Made by a program: the position numbers and the translations under genes. 64,000 nt of DNA from the NCBI GenBank assembly GCA_945919795.1, contig CAMEJJ010000003.1, positions 155,057 to 219,056 of the forward strand, read 5' to 3'. This document shows, piece after piece, positions 51,100 to 60,112 of this stretch. Source of the DNA: an uncultured Lachnospiraceae bacterium (lineage in GTDB: Bacteria > Bacillota > Clostridia > Lachnospirales > Lachnospiraceae). The first letter of the stretch is position 1; each line of letters begins with the position of its first letter. The notes below the pieces were generated by a model. It made no database searches and had not been told where the DNA came from. It worked only from the letters and a program-made list of their open reading frames with translations.

Positions 51100-52047
51100 C
51101 TATATTGCGCCCAAATTCTTTAACAAAAACAACCACAAGGTCAGACTAACCGCACTAAACAATGTAGTACAAACCACGGTACTCGATGTCAGTACGCCTT
51201 CATGTCCCATATTTTTTGCCATAATATAACAGCTTGGTGTGGTTGCCGATCCAAGCATAACCAAAATCGCAACCATTTTTTCTCCTCCAAATCCCATATA
51301 AAATGCAATCGGAAGGAAAATTGCAGGCCAGACAAATAATTTTGTCACCGTGCAGATAATGGTCGGCTTGATTTTTTTGATTGCTTTTCTTCCTTCAAAT
51401 CCCGCTCCCAGGCCGATTAATGCAAGCGGTGATGCCAAAACGGAGAAATTGTGAAGCGTTTTATCCAGAACAAAAGGCAGTTTCACATGCAGAACAGATG
51501 CAAACATTCCTATAAAAATGCTGATGATAATCGGGTTCTTTGCAATATCTGCCAATGATTTTTTGAGACTTTCTTTTGACAGATGATGCTCGCCGGGGCC
51601 CGTAAAAGATAAAATCACAACGGCCATGACATTGTAAAGAGGTACCGTTCCGATAATCATAAGCGGTGCCATCTGGGATGTTCCGTAGATATTCTGAATA
51701 AAGGCAAGACCTAAAACCGCCGCACTGCTCCGATAACAGGCCTGCGTAAACTCTCCGACTAAATCTTTATCCTTTAAAAAGATACTACTTAACATCCACA
51801 CCGAAAGAATACTGATTGCCGTTACAAGAAAACAGAAGAGTACATACCTGCTATCCCATACCGATGAAAAATCGGAATGAAGCAGATCTTCAAAAAGCAT
51901 AGCCGGTAAGGTAACGCGGAAATTAAATTTATTTAATGTCTTTACAAAAGGCTCGTCCAAAAGCCCGGCCTGTTTCAACAGATAGCCTATCAGCATGGTT
52001 AAAAAGACCGGAATGGTTGCATTCAGCGAAAAAAGTAAATTCTCCAT
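51100..52047 (-). CDS. AEC family transporter (auxin efflux carrier type)
   Basis: 315-aa membrane transporter with about ten hydrophobic segments in two repeats (starts MENLLFSLNATIPVFLTMLIGYLLKQAGLLDEPFVKTLNKFNFRVTLPAMLFEDLL, then NPIIISIFIGMFASVL and SATTPSCYIMAKNMG, the usual Asn/Pro-containing motifs). Such transporters move organic acids (malate, malonate or similar). No obvious partner gene. The SD is weak. Separated from spmB by 25 bp. Confidence 0.9.
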   Translation of the reverse strand: MENLLFSLNATIPVFLTMLIGYLLKQAGLLDEPFVKTLNKFNFRVTLPAMLFEDLLHSDFSSVWDSRYVLFCFLVTAISILSVWMLSSIFLKDKDLVGEFTQACYRSSAAVLGLAFIQNIYGTSQMAPLMIIGTVPLYNVMAVVILSFTGPGEHHLSKESLKKSLADIAKNPIIISIFIGMFASVLHVKLPFVLDKTLHNFSVLASPLALIGLGAGFEGRKAIKKIKPTIICTVTKLFVWPAIFLPIAFYMGFGGEKMVAILVMLGSATTPSCYIMAKNMGHEGVLTSSTVVCTTLFSAVSLTLWLFLLKNLGAI

Positions 52048-52072
52048 AACAAAATTATTATATGTTTCAAAT

Positions 52073-52612
52073 TCAAAAAAGTAAAGAATAAGTACTCTGC
52101 GCCAAAATCACGCTGGCTATTGTTCCGGCTAATGTTGCCAACAAAGCACCGCTTAATGTAAAACGCACTTTTTGTACTTTTGCAGCCATGAAATAAACCG
52201 ACATGGTATAAAAAATCGTTTCCGTCGAACTCATCATCAGGGATGTCATTAAACCGATTTTTGAATCCGGACCATATTGTTTAAAAATATCCAATACCAG
52301 ACCGGTTGCGGCAGAAGAAGAAAACATTTTTACAAATGTCAGCGGAACCAGATCGCCCGGAAATCCAATCGGATCGGTAATCGTTCCCAATAGTCCGCCC
52401 AATAATTCCAAAATACCGGAAGCCCGTAAAATTCCCACCGCAATCATCAATCCGATCAAGGTCGGCACGATGCCTACAACCGTTTTCAATCCTTCTTTTA
52501 CCCCTTTGATGAAAACATCATAGACCGGAATTTTAGCAGCAAAACCATAAGCTACAATATAAAAAATAAAAACCGGGATCATTAAATTTGATAAATTAGC
52601 CAATACTCTCAT
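52073..52612 (-). CDS. spmB: Spore maturation protein B
   Basis: 179-aa membrane protein of the nucleoside-transporter-gate family: VFIFYIVAYGFAAKIPVYDVFIKGVKEGLKTVVGIVPTLIGLMIAVGILRASGILELLGG, then GFPGDLVPLTFVKMFSSSAATGLVLD and MMSSTETIFYTMSVYF. With SpmA it is needed for spore core dehydration in Bacillus, so the organism likely makes endospores. Starts 4 nt before the spmA stop (overlap), so translation is coupled. Confidence 0.95.
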   Translation of the reverse strand: MRVLANLSNLMIPVFIFYIVAYGFAAKIPVYDVFIKGVKEGLKTVVGIVPTLIGLMIAVGILRASGILELLGGLLGTITDPIGFPGDLVPLTFVKMFSSSAATGLVLDIFKQYGPDSKIGLMTSLMMSSTETIFYTMSVYFMAAKVQKVRFTLSGALLATLAGTIASVILAQSTYSLLF

Positions 52613-53274
52613 TCTTTTTTACCCATATCCATGATTTTACAAAATATGACTGCCGTCAGTGTACTGATTAAGGTTGCAATTATCGCCGGCACAATGATTA
52701 CTGCAGGATTTCTGCTGCCGTACTGGCTCCGATAGGCAATGATATTAACCGGAATTAACTGAAGAGAAGAAATATTCATAATCAAAAAAATACACATTTC
52801 ATTACTGGCAATACCCGGCTTTATATCTTTTTGCTTTATGTTGTGACCATTTTCATAATTGTGCATCTTATCCTGCAATTGGCCATTTTGGTCTTTTTTC
52901 CTGTCTTTTTCCAGTGCCGCCAGTTCTTCCATAGCCTTTAGTCCGGCAGGTGTAGCTGCCCATCCCAGTCCCAGAATATTGGCAATAAAATTTACTGAGA
53001 TATACTGAAAAGCTTTATGCTCTTTGGGAATCCTTGGAAATAAAAACTTTAAAACAGGAGTTAATAATTTTGTCAGACCATCTACCAGACCCGATTCTTT
53101 GGCAACTTCCATTAGTCCGGTCCAAAAACCCACAATTCCCAGCATTGTGACACATAATTCCACCGCTTCTTTTGCCGAATCGATAACTCCGCCCGATATT
53201 TCTGCCACATTTCCGCAAAATGCGCCATATCCAATTCCGATTAAGATCATAAATGCCCAGATATAATTCAGCAT
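52609..53274 (-). CDS. spmA: Spore maturation protein A
   Basis: 221-aa partner of SpmB. N-terminal WAFMILIGIGYGAFCGNVAEISGGVIDSAKEAVELCVTMLGIVGFWTGLMEVA and FLFPRIPKEHKAFQYISVNFIANILGLGWAATPAGLKAMEELAALEK, the C-terminal NEMCIFLIMNISSLQLIPVNIIAYRSQYGS. A hydrophilic insert of about 30 residues (KKDQNGQLQDKMHNYENGHN) follows the AALEK motif; SpmA of Bacillus is about 196 aa. The ribosome site is weak. Confidence 0.95.
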   Translation of the reverse strand: MLNYIWAFMILIGIGYGAFCGNVAEISGGVIDSAKEAVELCVTMLGIVGFWTGLMEVAKESGLVDGLTKLLTPVLKFLFPRIPKEHKAFQYISVNFIANILGLGWAATPAGLKAMEELAALEKDRKKDQNGQLQDKMHNYENGHNIKQKDIKPGIASNEMCIFLIMNISSLQLIPVNIIAYRSQYGSRNPAVIIVPAIIATLISTLTAVIFCKIMDMGKKE

Positions 53275-53441
53275 ATTTTACGTCCGTTTCTGAGTATTTT
53301 GTTTATCAATAAACTATGATTGAGAGCCTTGATTTATTACTTTTTTCCCTAAACATGATTTTTCTTTCGTATATTTTTACGGATTTTTATTTCTTTATCA
53401 AAAAAAATCATAAAACCACCTGCTTTTGAGAAAACAGAATA

Positions 53442-53470
53442 TTGAAAAAACAGATATAATTGTCTATAAT
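53442..53470 (+). promoter_or_regulatory. Promoter of the DHH phosphoesterase gene
   Basis: TTGAAA at 53442-53447, 17-bp spacer, TATAAT at 53465-53470; about 70 nt leader to the ATG at 53541. Confidence 0.8.
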
Positions 53471-53540
53471 AGTATTAATTATGAGTATGGGGGTTTGTCC
53501 CCATGTAACAGATTTGTATAAAAGAGAAGGAGTTTCATTT

Positions 53541-54461
53541 ATGAGGTTAATTACACGTTCAGATTTTGACGGACTTGCATGCGGCGCTCTGTTAAAAGAA
53601 GCCGGCATTATTGACAGCTGGAAATTTGCACATCCAAAGGATTTACAGGATGGTCTGGTAGAAGTAACAGAAAATGACTGTCTTGCCAATGTTCCTTTTG
53701 TTGAGGGATGTGGTCTTTGGTTTGATCACCATTCCAGCGAACATGAAAGACTTGCTTTAGAAGGTAAATACAAAGGAGAAAGCCGTATTACTCCTTCCTG
53801 TGCAAGAATTATTTATGAATATTACGGAGGACGTGAGCGTTTTCCTCAGTTTGACGATATGATGGAGGCAGTTGATAAGGTTGATTCCGGTAATCTGACC
53901 ATTGATGAGATTCAAAATCCACAGGGATGGATTTTAATCGGCTTCTTAATGGATCCCCGTACCGGCTTAGGTCGTTTCCGCAACTTTACCATCTCCAATT
54001 ATCAGTTGATGGAAAAACTGATTGATGCCTGCCGTACCATGACAACAGATGAAATCTTAGCTCTTCCCGATATTCAGGAACGTATTGAAATTTACAATGA
54101 GCAGACAGAAAAATTCAAAACTATGGTTCATACATATAGCTGGGTAAAAGGAAATGTTATCGTCACCGACTTAAGAGGTATTGATCCGATTTATACCGGT
54201 AATCGTTTTATGATTTACAGTATGTATCCCAATCAGAATATCTCCGCTTGGATTGTCAGCGGTAAAGGTGGTGTCGGATGTTCTGCTGCTGTAGGGTACA
54301 GCATCCTAAATAAGACCAGCAACGTCAACGTCGGAAGTCTGATGCTCAAATACGGCGGCGGCGGTCACAAAAAAGTCGGTACCTGTCAGTTCTCAGATGA
54401 GAATATGGAGACAGAATTGCCCAAAATGTTAGATGAACTTTGTGCTTTGGCTAATGCTTAA
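53541..54461 (+). CDS. DHH-family phosphoesterase
   Basis: 306-aa phosphoesterase starting MRLITRSDFDGLACGALLKEAG (ATG at 53541; AGAAGGAG site). Metal-site motifs SDFDG and WFDHHSSEHE (DHH), and C-terminal LMLKYGGGGHKKVGTCQF, the DHHA1 GGGH motif. Family members include nanoRNases, pAp phosphatase and c-di-AMP-linked enzymes; this one is single-domain-type with no PAS or membrane part, so it differs from GdpP at 12983-15031. The natural substrate is not evident. Confidence 0.9.
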   Translation: MRLITRSDFDGLACGALLKEAGIIDSWKFAHPKDLQDGLVEVTENDCLANVPFVEGCGLWFDHHSSEHERLALEGKYKGESRITPSCARIIYEYYGGRERFPQFDDMMEAVDKVDSGNLTIDEIQNPQGWILIGFLMDPRTGLGRFRNFTISNYQLMEKLIDACRTMTTDEILALPDIQERIEIYNEQTEKFKTMVHTYSWVKGNVIVTDLRGIDPIYTGNRFMIYSMYPNQNISAWIVSGKGGVGCSAAVGYSILNKTSNVNVGSLMLKYGGGGHKKVGTCQFSDENMETELPKMLDELCALANA

Positions 54462-54512
54462 ATACAACAAATACGAAGTGAAATGATATAATAGAATAAT
54501 ATCAATAACAAC

Positions 54513-54546
54513 AAAACCGGATGTGAAATCACATCCGGTTTTTTAT
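54513..54546. terminator. Bidirectional terminator
   Basis: AAAACCGGATGTGA pairs with TCACATCCGGTTTT across AA; T-tract on the plus strand and CAAAA... AT-rich on the minus strand, between the DHH gene and fabZ. Confidence 0.9.
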
Positions 54547-54563
54547 ACATGTTAGGAATTTTA

Positions 54564-54995
54564 TCAATTGCCCAATGCAAATGTCAGTTCAGCTTTGCAG
54601 ACAAGCTTTCCGTCAACATAAGCATTTGCTTTTCCGACACCGACAGGCCCTTTGACACGAATAATTTCCGTCTCCAGCATCAGGACATCTCCGGGTTTTA
54701 CCATTCCTTTGAAACGCGCTTCTTTAATCCCTCCAAAATAAGCAATTTTTCCCTTATTTTCAGACATGCTCAAAATTGCAACGGCGCCAACCTGTGCCAA
54801 TGCTTCAATAATCAATACCCCGGGCATAACAGGTTCCGTAGGAAAATGACCTGCAAAAAATGGTTCATTAAAGGATACACATTTTTTGCCGACCGCTTTC
54901 ACACCCGGCTCTAATTCCTCAATGGTGTCAATCAGCATAAACGGGTGTCTGTGTGGAATAATTTCTAAAATCTCTTTGGTTGTTAATACCGACAT
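54564..54995 (-). CDS. fabZ: 3-hydroxyacyl-ACP dehydratase FabZ
   Basis: 143-aa hot-dog-fold dehydratase of type II fatty acid synthesis. [31 protein letters not shown] (the HPFMLID motif), catalytic His in [26 protein letters not shown] and [16 protein letters not shown]. Complete. It starts right after acpP (1 bp gap), so it is co-expressed with the carrier protein. The rest of the fab genes are not in this window. Confidence 0.97.
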   Translation of the reverse strand: MSVLTTKEILEIIPHRHPFMLIDTIEELEPGVKAVGKKCVSFNEPFFAGHFPTEPVMPGVLIIEALAQVGAVAILSMSENKGKIAYFGGIKEARFKGMVKPGDVLMLETEIIRVKGPVGVGKANAYVDGKLVCKAELTFALGN

Positions 54996-54996
54996 C

Positions 54997-55230
54997 TTAT
55001 GCCTCTACACCTTTGCTCTTCATATATTCAATTACAGCTCCGACAGTTGTCAATCCATCTAAATCTTCCGGAGGAATTTCTACTCCGTATTCTTCTTCAA
55101 AAGCCATAACCAATTCATACAAGTCTAAAGAATCTGCTCCCAAATCATCTTTAAAAGAAGTCTCTTCTGTAATAGACGCTCCTTCAACACTAAGCTGTTC
55201 AACAATGATTTCAATAACTCTTTCTAACAT
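54997..55230 (-). CDS. acpP: Acyl carrier protein
   Basis: 77-aa [72 protein letters not shown] (fragmented here). The phosphopantetheine Ser is in GADSLDL. I chose the ATG at 55230 (AAAGGAG, 8-nt spacing) rather than the GTG at 55236. Partner of FabZ directly downstream. Confidence 0.96.
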   Translation of the reverse strand: MLERVIEIIVEQLSVEGASITEETSFKDDLGADSLDLYELVMAFEEEYGVEIPPEDLDGLTTVGAVIEYMKSKGVEA

Positions 55231-55289
55231 GTTCACTTCTCCTTTATTATTATCATCAAATATTTGCTTTGACTATCGAAAGTATATTA

Positions 55290-56150
55290 TCAACTATCTT
55301 CCTTGTCAATATCTTTTAGAAGATATTTGTAAACTTCCCGTTTCGAAATTCCTCTGTCTTTGGCGACAGCCTTCATGGCCTCTTTTCGTTCAATGCCATT
55401 TTGCTCATACATGGCCATATGTTCTTCGATGGAAATCGACTGCCAGTCTGTCTGTTTTTCTTTTTTCTTATCATTCAGAGTTTTCCCTTCCAGCACAAGA
55501 ACATATTCTCCTCTGGGGTCTTCCTTCTCATAATAAGAAATAGCCTCGGCTAACGACATCGGCATGATTTCTTCAAATTTTTTGGTTAACTCGCGACACA
55601 GCGTAATCCTACGATCTCCAAGCACATCCAAAAGTTCTTTCAAACTCTTTTTTAAATGGTGCGGAGCTTCATACAAAATTATGGTCCGGGATTCCTGAGA
55701 AAGTTCTTCTAAAATCAGACTTCGTTCCTTTTTTTCAGAAGGCAAAAATCCTTCAAAACAAAACCTTCTGGTTGGTAGCCCGGAAAGAGTCAGTGCCGTA
55801 ATACAGGCGGCAGGTCCCGGCAAACTGGTCACTTTTATTCCCTCTTCCATACACATAGCAACCAGAACTTCGCCAGGGTCGGAGATAGCCGGAGTACCGG
55901 CATCTGTAATAAGCGCAATATTCTGCCCCTGATGCAGCTTCGCAATCAGAGTTTTTGCTTTATCTACTTTATTATACTCATGATAACTGGTCATGGGAGT
56001 CCGGATACCAAAATGATTCAACAGTTTTATACTGTTTCTGGTATCCTCAGCCGCAATTAAATCCACCTGCTCCAATGTCTCCCTTACCCGGGGGGTCATA
56101 TCTCCCAGATTTCCGATGGGAGTCGCACATAAATATAAAATTCCACTCAT
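55290..56150 (-). CDS. rsmI: 16S rRNA (cytidine-2'-O)-methyltransferase RsmI
   Basis: 286-aa tetrapyrrole-methylase-fold enzyme that methylates C1402 of 16S rRNA. N-terminal MSGILYLCATPIGNLGDMTPRVRETLEQVDLIAAEDTRNSIKLLNHFGI, then ALITDAGTPAISDPGEVLV and TLSGLPTRRFCFEGFLP, with CRELTKKFEE. The C-terminal 50 residues have a helix-turn-helix look (GISKREVYKYLL) typical of RsmI. Last gene of a Bacillus-like run trmN6-rsmI. Confidence 0.95.
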   Translation of the reverse strand: MSGILYLCATPIGNLGDMTPRVRETLEQVDLIAAEDTRNSIKLLNHFGIRTPMTSYHEYNKVDKAKTLIAKLHQGQNIALITDAGTPAISDPGEVLVAMCMEEGIKVTSLPGPAACITALTLSGLPTRRFCFEGFLPSEKKERSLILEELSQESRTIILYEAPHHLKKSLKELLDVLGDRRITLCRELTKKFEEIMPMSLAEAISYYEKEDPRGEYVLVLEGKTLNDKKKEKQTDWQSISIEEHMAMYEQNGIERKEAMKAVAKDRGISKREVYKYLLKDIDKEDS

Positions 56151-56158
56151 CTTATTTC

Positions 56159-56926
56159 CTAATCTGCTTTTATGCGGTCATCATATTCCGGCGGTTTATA
56201 AATATCATATATTTCATCTGTATAAACGCCGGGACTCTGATACACAATCAAAGGGGCTTCTATTTCTATCCGGGATTTTCCTCCCTTTTTTGCTTCTATT
56301 AAAACCATATTCGGTTCTTTGTCCACATAAGGATGAACCATTTTCATCCGTTTGGGTTCCAACTGATATCCGGTCATGGTGCCAAACAACTCTACCAGCC
56401 GAAACGGCCTATGAACCAGATAAAAGGTTCCTCCCGGTTTCAACAAGGCCGAGGTTTCTCTGACTACATCTTCAAAGGTACACAAAACCTCATGTCTGGC
56501 AATCGTCTTTTGCTCATTTTCTCCGGTAAGCCCATGAGCTCCGATCATATAAGGCGGATTACAAGTGACAACATCAAAGCTGCCCTTAGGGAAAATGGAA
56601 GAAGCCTCTTTGATATCTCCTTGTACAATATCAATTTTATGCTCCAGCTTATTGTGTAGAACACTTCGATAAGCCATGTCAGCACTTTCTTTTTGTATCT
56701 CAAGGCCGGTCAGATGCAAAGCCTCTGTCTTAGCTTCTAATAAAATCGGAATAATGCCTGTTCCTGTTCCCAGATCCAAAACCGTAGCCCCCGGCTTTAT
56801 TTTTGCAAAACCGGTCAAAAGAACAGCATCTATACCAAAACAGAATAATTTGGGGTTTTGAATAATCTGATATCCTTTTCTTCCCAGGTCATCCAGCCTT
56901 TCGCCTTCGTTTAACCTAGTTGTCAT
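56159..56926 (-). CDS. tRNA1(Val) adenine-N6-methyltransferase-like (TrmN6/YabB)
   Basis: 255-aa SAM-dependent methyltransferase. Motif I VLDLGTGTGIIPILLEAK (about residues 45-62), catalytic NPPY in DVVTCNPPYMIG (about 122-133). N-terminal LGRKGYQIIQNPKLFCFGIDAVLLTGFA, the family signature. Length and order next to ricT match Bacillus yabB. It overlaps the end of ricT by 11 bp, so translation is coupled. Exact tRNA target not shown here. Confidence 0.92.
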   Translation of the reverse strand: MTTRLNEGERLDDLGRKGYQIIQNPKLFCFGIDAVLLTGFAKIKPGATVLDLGTGTGIIPILLEAKTEALHLTGLEIQKESADMAYRSVLHNKLEHKIDIVQGDIKEASSIFPKGSFDVVTCNPPYMIGAHGLTGENEQKTIARHEVLCTFEDVVRETSALLKPGGTFYLVHRPFRLVELFGTMTGYQLEPKRMKMVHPYVDKEPNMVLIEAKKGGKSRIEIEAPLIVYQSPGVYTDEIYDIYKPPEYDDRIKAD

Positions 56927-57824
56927 CTAATTTTGATTTTCCTTCCTGACGTTCCAGATTCTCCAATTCTTTTAATTCTGCGTCATTTACATCGAGTTTT
57001 TCTCTCCTGTGATGACGTTTGAATCGTAAATCATCCACATGATATTCTACAATATCTTTTTCATCACCGTTATCCACAATGACTTTTACCAATTGACGCA
57101 ATACGTTTACGCTATGCACATCACCGCGTTTTCCATCCGGCGTTGTCACATGATCTCCGACATTCGGAAGTTTTCTGTTTAACTCTTCATACGTTTCTTC
57201 TTCATTTTTCAGACAACACATCAGTCTTCCGCAAACTCCGGAAATCTTTGTGGGATTTAAAGATAAATTCTGTTCCTTTGCCATCTTGATGGAAACAGGT
57301 GCAAATTCCGACAAAAATGTATGACAGCACAACGGTCTTCCGCAAATGCCGATGCCTCCCAAAATCTTTGTTTCATCCCGGACACCAATCTGACGCAATT
57401 CAATTCTTGTTTTAAAAACAGCCGCCAGGTCTTTTACCAGCTCTCTGAAATCAATTCTTCCATCGGCTGTGAAATAAAATAAGATTTTATTATTGTCAAA
57501 TGTATATTCCGTATCAATCAACTTCATTTTTAATCCATGCTTCCGGATTTTCTCCAGACAAATTTGAAAAGCTTCTTTTTCCTTTTCAACATTTTCTGCC
57601 TGCTGCCTTTCATCATAAGCTGTTGCTACACGTAAAACCGGTTTTAAAGGCTGAGCAATCTTTTCATCCTCCATCTCCCGAATTCCACTGACTACTGTTC
57701 CGTATTCCAATCCCCGCGCAGTTTCAACAATGACATGGTCACCTTTTTTTATAAATAATTCCTTGGGATTAAAAAAATAAACTTTTCCCGCAGTACGAAA
57801 ACGCACTCCAATAACTTTTTGCAT
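56916..57824 (-). CDS. ricT: PSP1 domain protein RicT (YaaT)
   Basis: 302-aa protein of the PSP1 superfamily. Starts MQKVIGVRFRTAGKVYFFNPKELFIKKGDHVIVETARGLEYG; central PSP1 with VGVRDETKILGGIGICGRPLCCHTFLSEFAPVSIKMAKEQNLSLNPTKISGVCGRLMCCLKNEEE, where the CGRPLCC and CGRLMCC cysteines (iron-sulfur type in Bacillus RicT) are present. In B. subtilis it works with RicA/RicF in RNA processing and biofilm/sporulation. Start AAGGAG. C-terminal charged tail. Confidence 0.94.
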   Translation of the reverse strand: MQKVIGVRFRTAGKVYFFNPKELFIKKGDHVIVETARGLEYGTVVSGIREMEDEKIAQPLKPVLRVATAYDERQQAENVEKEKEAFQICLEKIRKHGLKMKLIDTEYTFDNNKILFYFTADGRIDFRELVKDLAAVFKTRIELRQIGVRDETKILGGIGICGRPLCCHTFLSEFAPVSIKMAKEQNLSLNPTKISGVCGRLMCCLKNEEETYEELNRKLPNVGDHVTTPDGKRGDVHSVNVLRQLVKVIVDNGDEKDIVEYHVDDLRFKRHHRREKLDVNDAELKELENLERQEGKSKLDDN

Positions 57825-57825
57825 A

Positions 57826-58815
57826 TTAATTCTCCTTCATCGTTAAGAGCAATAATTCCATCGTAAGATCAAAATTAACATTTGCTTTCAATCTTGATTT
57901 GGCTGTTTCCAAAGCATCGATGATAATCTCAATACCCTCATACGTACTTTGATCAGCCGTTTTCTTGATATATGGTAATTCATCTCTGAAAATCAGATGA
58001 TTGATATCGTTGGTTGCTTTAAATAAAAGCACATCGCGGTACCAGACTGCCATAATATCCAGATAATCATCAATTTCGAGTTTGTATTCGGAAATCTTTT
58101 TAATTGCTGTCAGAATATCTGAGATTTCCATATCACGAATATACTTTAACAATGCTACCGCATCATGCTTGATATTGTCAAATTCCTCACTGGATGCCAA
58201 TGCTTTTGCACGTCCGACATTTCCCCTTGCAAACGCAACGCAAACGTCCGCTTTATAATCGGGAACCTTTACATCCTGCATCAGATATTTTTTTACCAGT
58301 TCGTCCCTTACCGGTTTCATGGTAAGCAGAATACACCGGCTCTGAATGGTCTGCAGTAATGCATCCACATTGGTTGATAATAAAATAATCACTGCATATG
58401 ACGGAGGCTCCTCTAAGGTTTTTAACAAGGCATTCTGCGCCTGAACTGTCATCTTTTCCGCTTCATTGATAATATAGATTTTTCTTTTGCTGCTATAAGG
58501 CTTAATAACCACATCTCCGGTAATCTTTCGAATGTCTTCCACACCAATGGTATTGGGCTTTTCATGTGTTACCTTAATAATATCGGGCTGGTTTCCGCCT
58601 TCTGCCTGCTTACAGGAATGACATTCGCCACAAGAATCTCCGTCCTTGGGATTTTCACACTGCAATGCCTCTGCAAAAACCTTGGCAATAAATTCCTTAC
58701 CGCTGCTTCGTTCTCCCTGAATAATATATGCATGATTTACCTGATCCGCTTTAACAGCGGTCTTTAAATGTTCAACGATCTGTTCCTGTCCTATAATATC
58801 TTGAAATGTTGCCAT
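57826..58815 (-). CDS. holB: DNA polymerase III delta-prime subunit
   Basis: 329-aa clamp-loader ATPase-like subunit. MATFQDIIGQEQIVEHLKTAVKADQVNHAYIIQGERSSGKEFIAKVFAEAL (P-loop GERSSGKE instead of GxxGxGKT, so probably weak), zinc-binding CGECHSCKQAEGG, and EAEKMTVQAQNALLKTLEEPP with SRCILL. Loads the sliding clamp on DNA with DnaX. Placed between yaaR and ricT as in Bacillus. Confidence 0.95.
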   Translation of the reverse strand: MATFQDIIGQEQIVEHLKTAVKADQVNHAYIIQGERSSGKEFIAKVFAEALQCENPKDGDSCGECHSCKQAEGGNQPDIIKVTHEKPNTIGVEDIRKITGDVVIKPYSSKRKIYIINEAEKMTVQAQNALLKTLEEPPSYAVIILLSTNVDALLQTIQSRCILLTMKPVRDELVKKYLMQDVKVPDYKADVCVAFARGNVGRAKALASSEEFDNIKHDAVALLKYIRDMEISDILTAIKKISEYKLEIDDYLDIMAVWYRDVLLFKATNDINHLIFRDELPYIKKTADQSTYEGIEIIIDALETAKSRLKANVNFDLTMELLLLTMKEN

Positions 58816-58831
58816 CTTTTCACCTTCTCTT

Positions 58832-59272
58832 CTACGTAAAAATATCTAAAAGCAATCCCCTGATTTCGTCTATTCGGCTTAAAATTGCTATATGGTCTTT
58901 TTCATCCTTGACAAGCTCTCTTGCCAGTTCATCGAGGGTGTCATCCACTTGACGAATAATGCCGTAAACGCGATGACGTCCCTTTTTATCTAAAAAATTC
59001 TCTCTGGAAAACTTATGACTGCGATTTACAATCTCATTCATAAAGTCTTTAATCAACGCCCGATACTTTTTCATATCCCGGACATCCATTTTCTTGGAAA
59101 TCCTGTCACCCTGCTGTGTGATTTCCTGCATCATGGTGCTTAAACGAACCTGCAAATCCTGTTCTTCAATATTACTTGCCAGAATAAATTTAAATGTTCC
59201 GTCTCCGGCCTGCACATTTTCCGTCTGGGTAACCTGTGGCATGGGCGCAACCTGATTTACTTTTATGTCCAT
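58832..59272 (-). CDS. YaaR family protein (DUF327)
   Basis: 146-aa cytosolic helical protein: [119 protein letters not shown] (shortened in places) matches YaaR of Bacillus in its [12 protein letters not shown] and KGRHRVY segments. Function unknown. Next to holB, as in Bacillus. GGTGAGTAA precedes the ATG. Confidence 0.85.
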   Translation of the reverse strand: MDIKVNQVAPMPQVTQTENVQAGDGTFKFILASNIEEQDLQVRLSTMMQEITQQGDRISKKMDVRDMKKYRALIKDFMNEIVNRSHKFSRENFLDKKGRHRVYGIIRQVDDTLDELARELVKDEKDHIAILSRIDEIRGLLLDIFT

Positions 59273-59502
59273 TTACTCACCATCCCTTCTTCATAAATTC
59301 TGATGTGAATATTAAAAAAATTTACCACTCACAAATGTATTTGGATTGCTGCATTGTTATGCAATTCACGAACATCTCATACTGTCATAAAATGCCGTAT
59401 TACGTCATTTTATTCCGCAACGGTGTCCGGTGTGTCAATAAATATAATTTACTTATTTATGCAAGCACATTCACAAATTATACTTTTGATACTTACACCA
59501 TT
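59273..59502. other. Intergenic gap upstream of yaaR with palindromic features
   Basis: No coding region. Holds a palindrome GATTGCTGCATTGTTATGCAATTC at 59344-59367 (related to 23680-23704), a hairpin ATAAAATG/CATTTTAT near 59388-59414, and the promoter region for the yaaR-holB group, although I cannot point to a convincing -35/-10 pair. Confidence 0.4.
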
Positions 59503-60090
59503 TTATTTATTTGACAAAATATATTCCTCTATCTCACACAGACATTCTTCCAGATTTTGATTATAAAATTCCTTTTCTATTTCAGCTTCTTTTTTCTTTT
59601 CCGGCGAAAAATCAATCGAATCTGCCAAAAATCTACGGCACATCTCCTCGTAACGCGGATGCTCTTCTCTTCGTTCACGATCCAGGGCTCTTTGCAAACG
59701 AACTCCGTCATCTAACTCTATCATAATCGGTACGACTCGTTCACTTCCAAAATATGCCTTTGTCTTTTGAAAAGATTCGATGGTCCCAATCATCAGATAA
59801 TCTGATTTTTCCAAATCAATCTGATCATCATGAACCGTAAAATACTTCCAGACACCATAAAATGTATCATAAGCTCTCAGTTCTATAACCTTGCCTGCCT
59901 CTACCAATTCATCCGCTTTCTTTTCATCCACATAATAATAATGGATTCCGTTTTCTTCTCCTGCCCGGATAGGTCTGGTTGTATAAAGCACAATTTTCTG
60001 TAGTTTCAATTTTTCGTTTTGTAAAAGTTTGTTGTAGATTGTATCCTTACCTGATGAACTTTTCCCCATAAGGTAAAATATTTTTCCCAT
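59503..60090 (-). CDS. Guanylate-kinase-like nucleotide kinase
   Basis: 195-aa P-loop kinase of the Gmk superfamily: MGKIFYLMGKSSSGKDTIYNKLLQ (P-loop GKSSSGKD rather than the GPSGVGKS/T of Gmk), then VLYTTRPIRAGEENGIHYYYVDE (the YTTRPxRxGExNGxxYY guanylate-kinase loop) and GTIESFQKTKAYFGSERVVPIMIELDDG. It occupies the place that tmk has in the Bacillus yaaO-tmk-yaaR-holB order. GMP kinase is plausible, but the altered P-loop leaves the substrate open. Followed by yaaR on the same strand, 230 bp later. Confidence 0.82.
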   Translation of the reverse strand: MGKIFYLMGKSSSGKDTIYNKLLQNEKLKLQKIVLYTTRPIRAGEENGIHYYYVDEKKADELVEAGKVIELRAYDTFYGVWKYFTVHDDQIDLEKSDYLMIGTIESFQKTKAYFGSERVVPIMIELDDGVRLQRALDRERREEHPRYEEMCRRFLADSIDFSPEKKKEAEIEKEFYNQNLEECLCEIEEYILSNK

Positions 60091-60112
60091 TTGTTTCCCC
60101 TGTTATCTAAGA

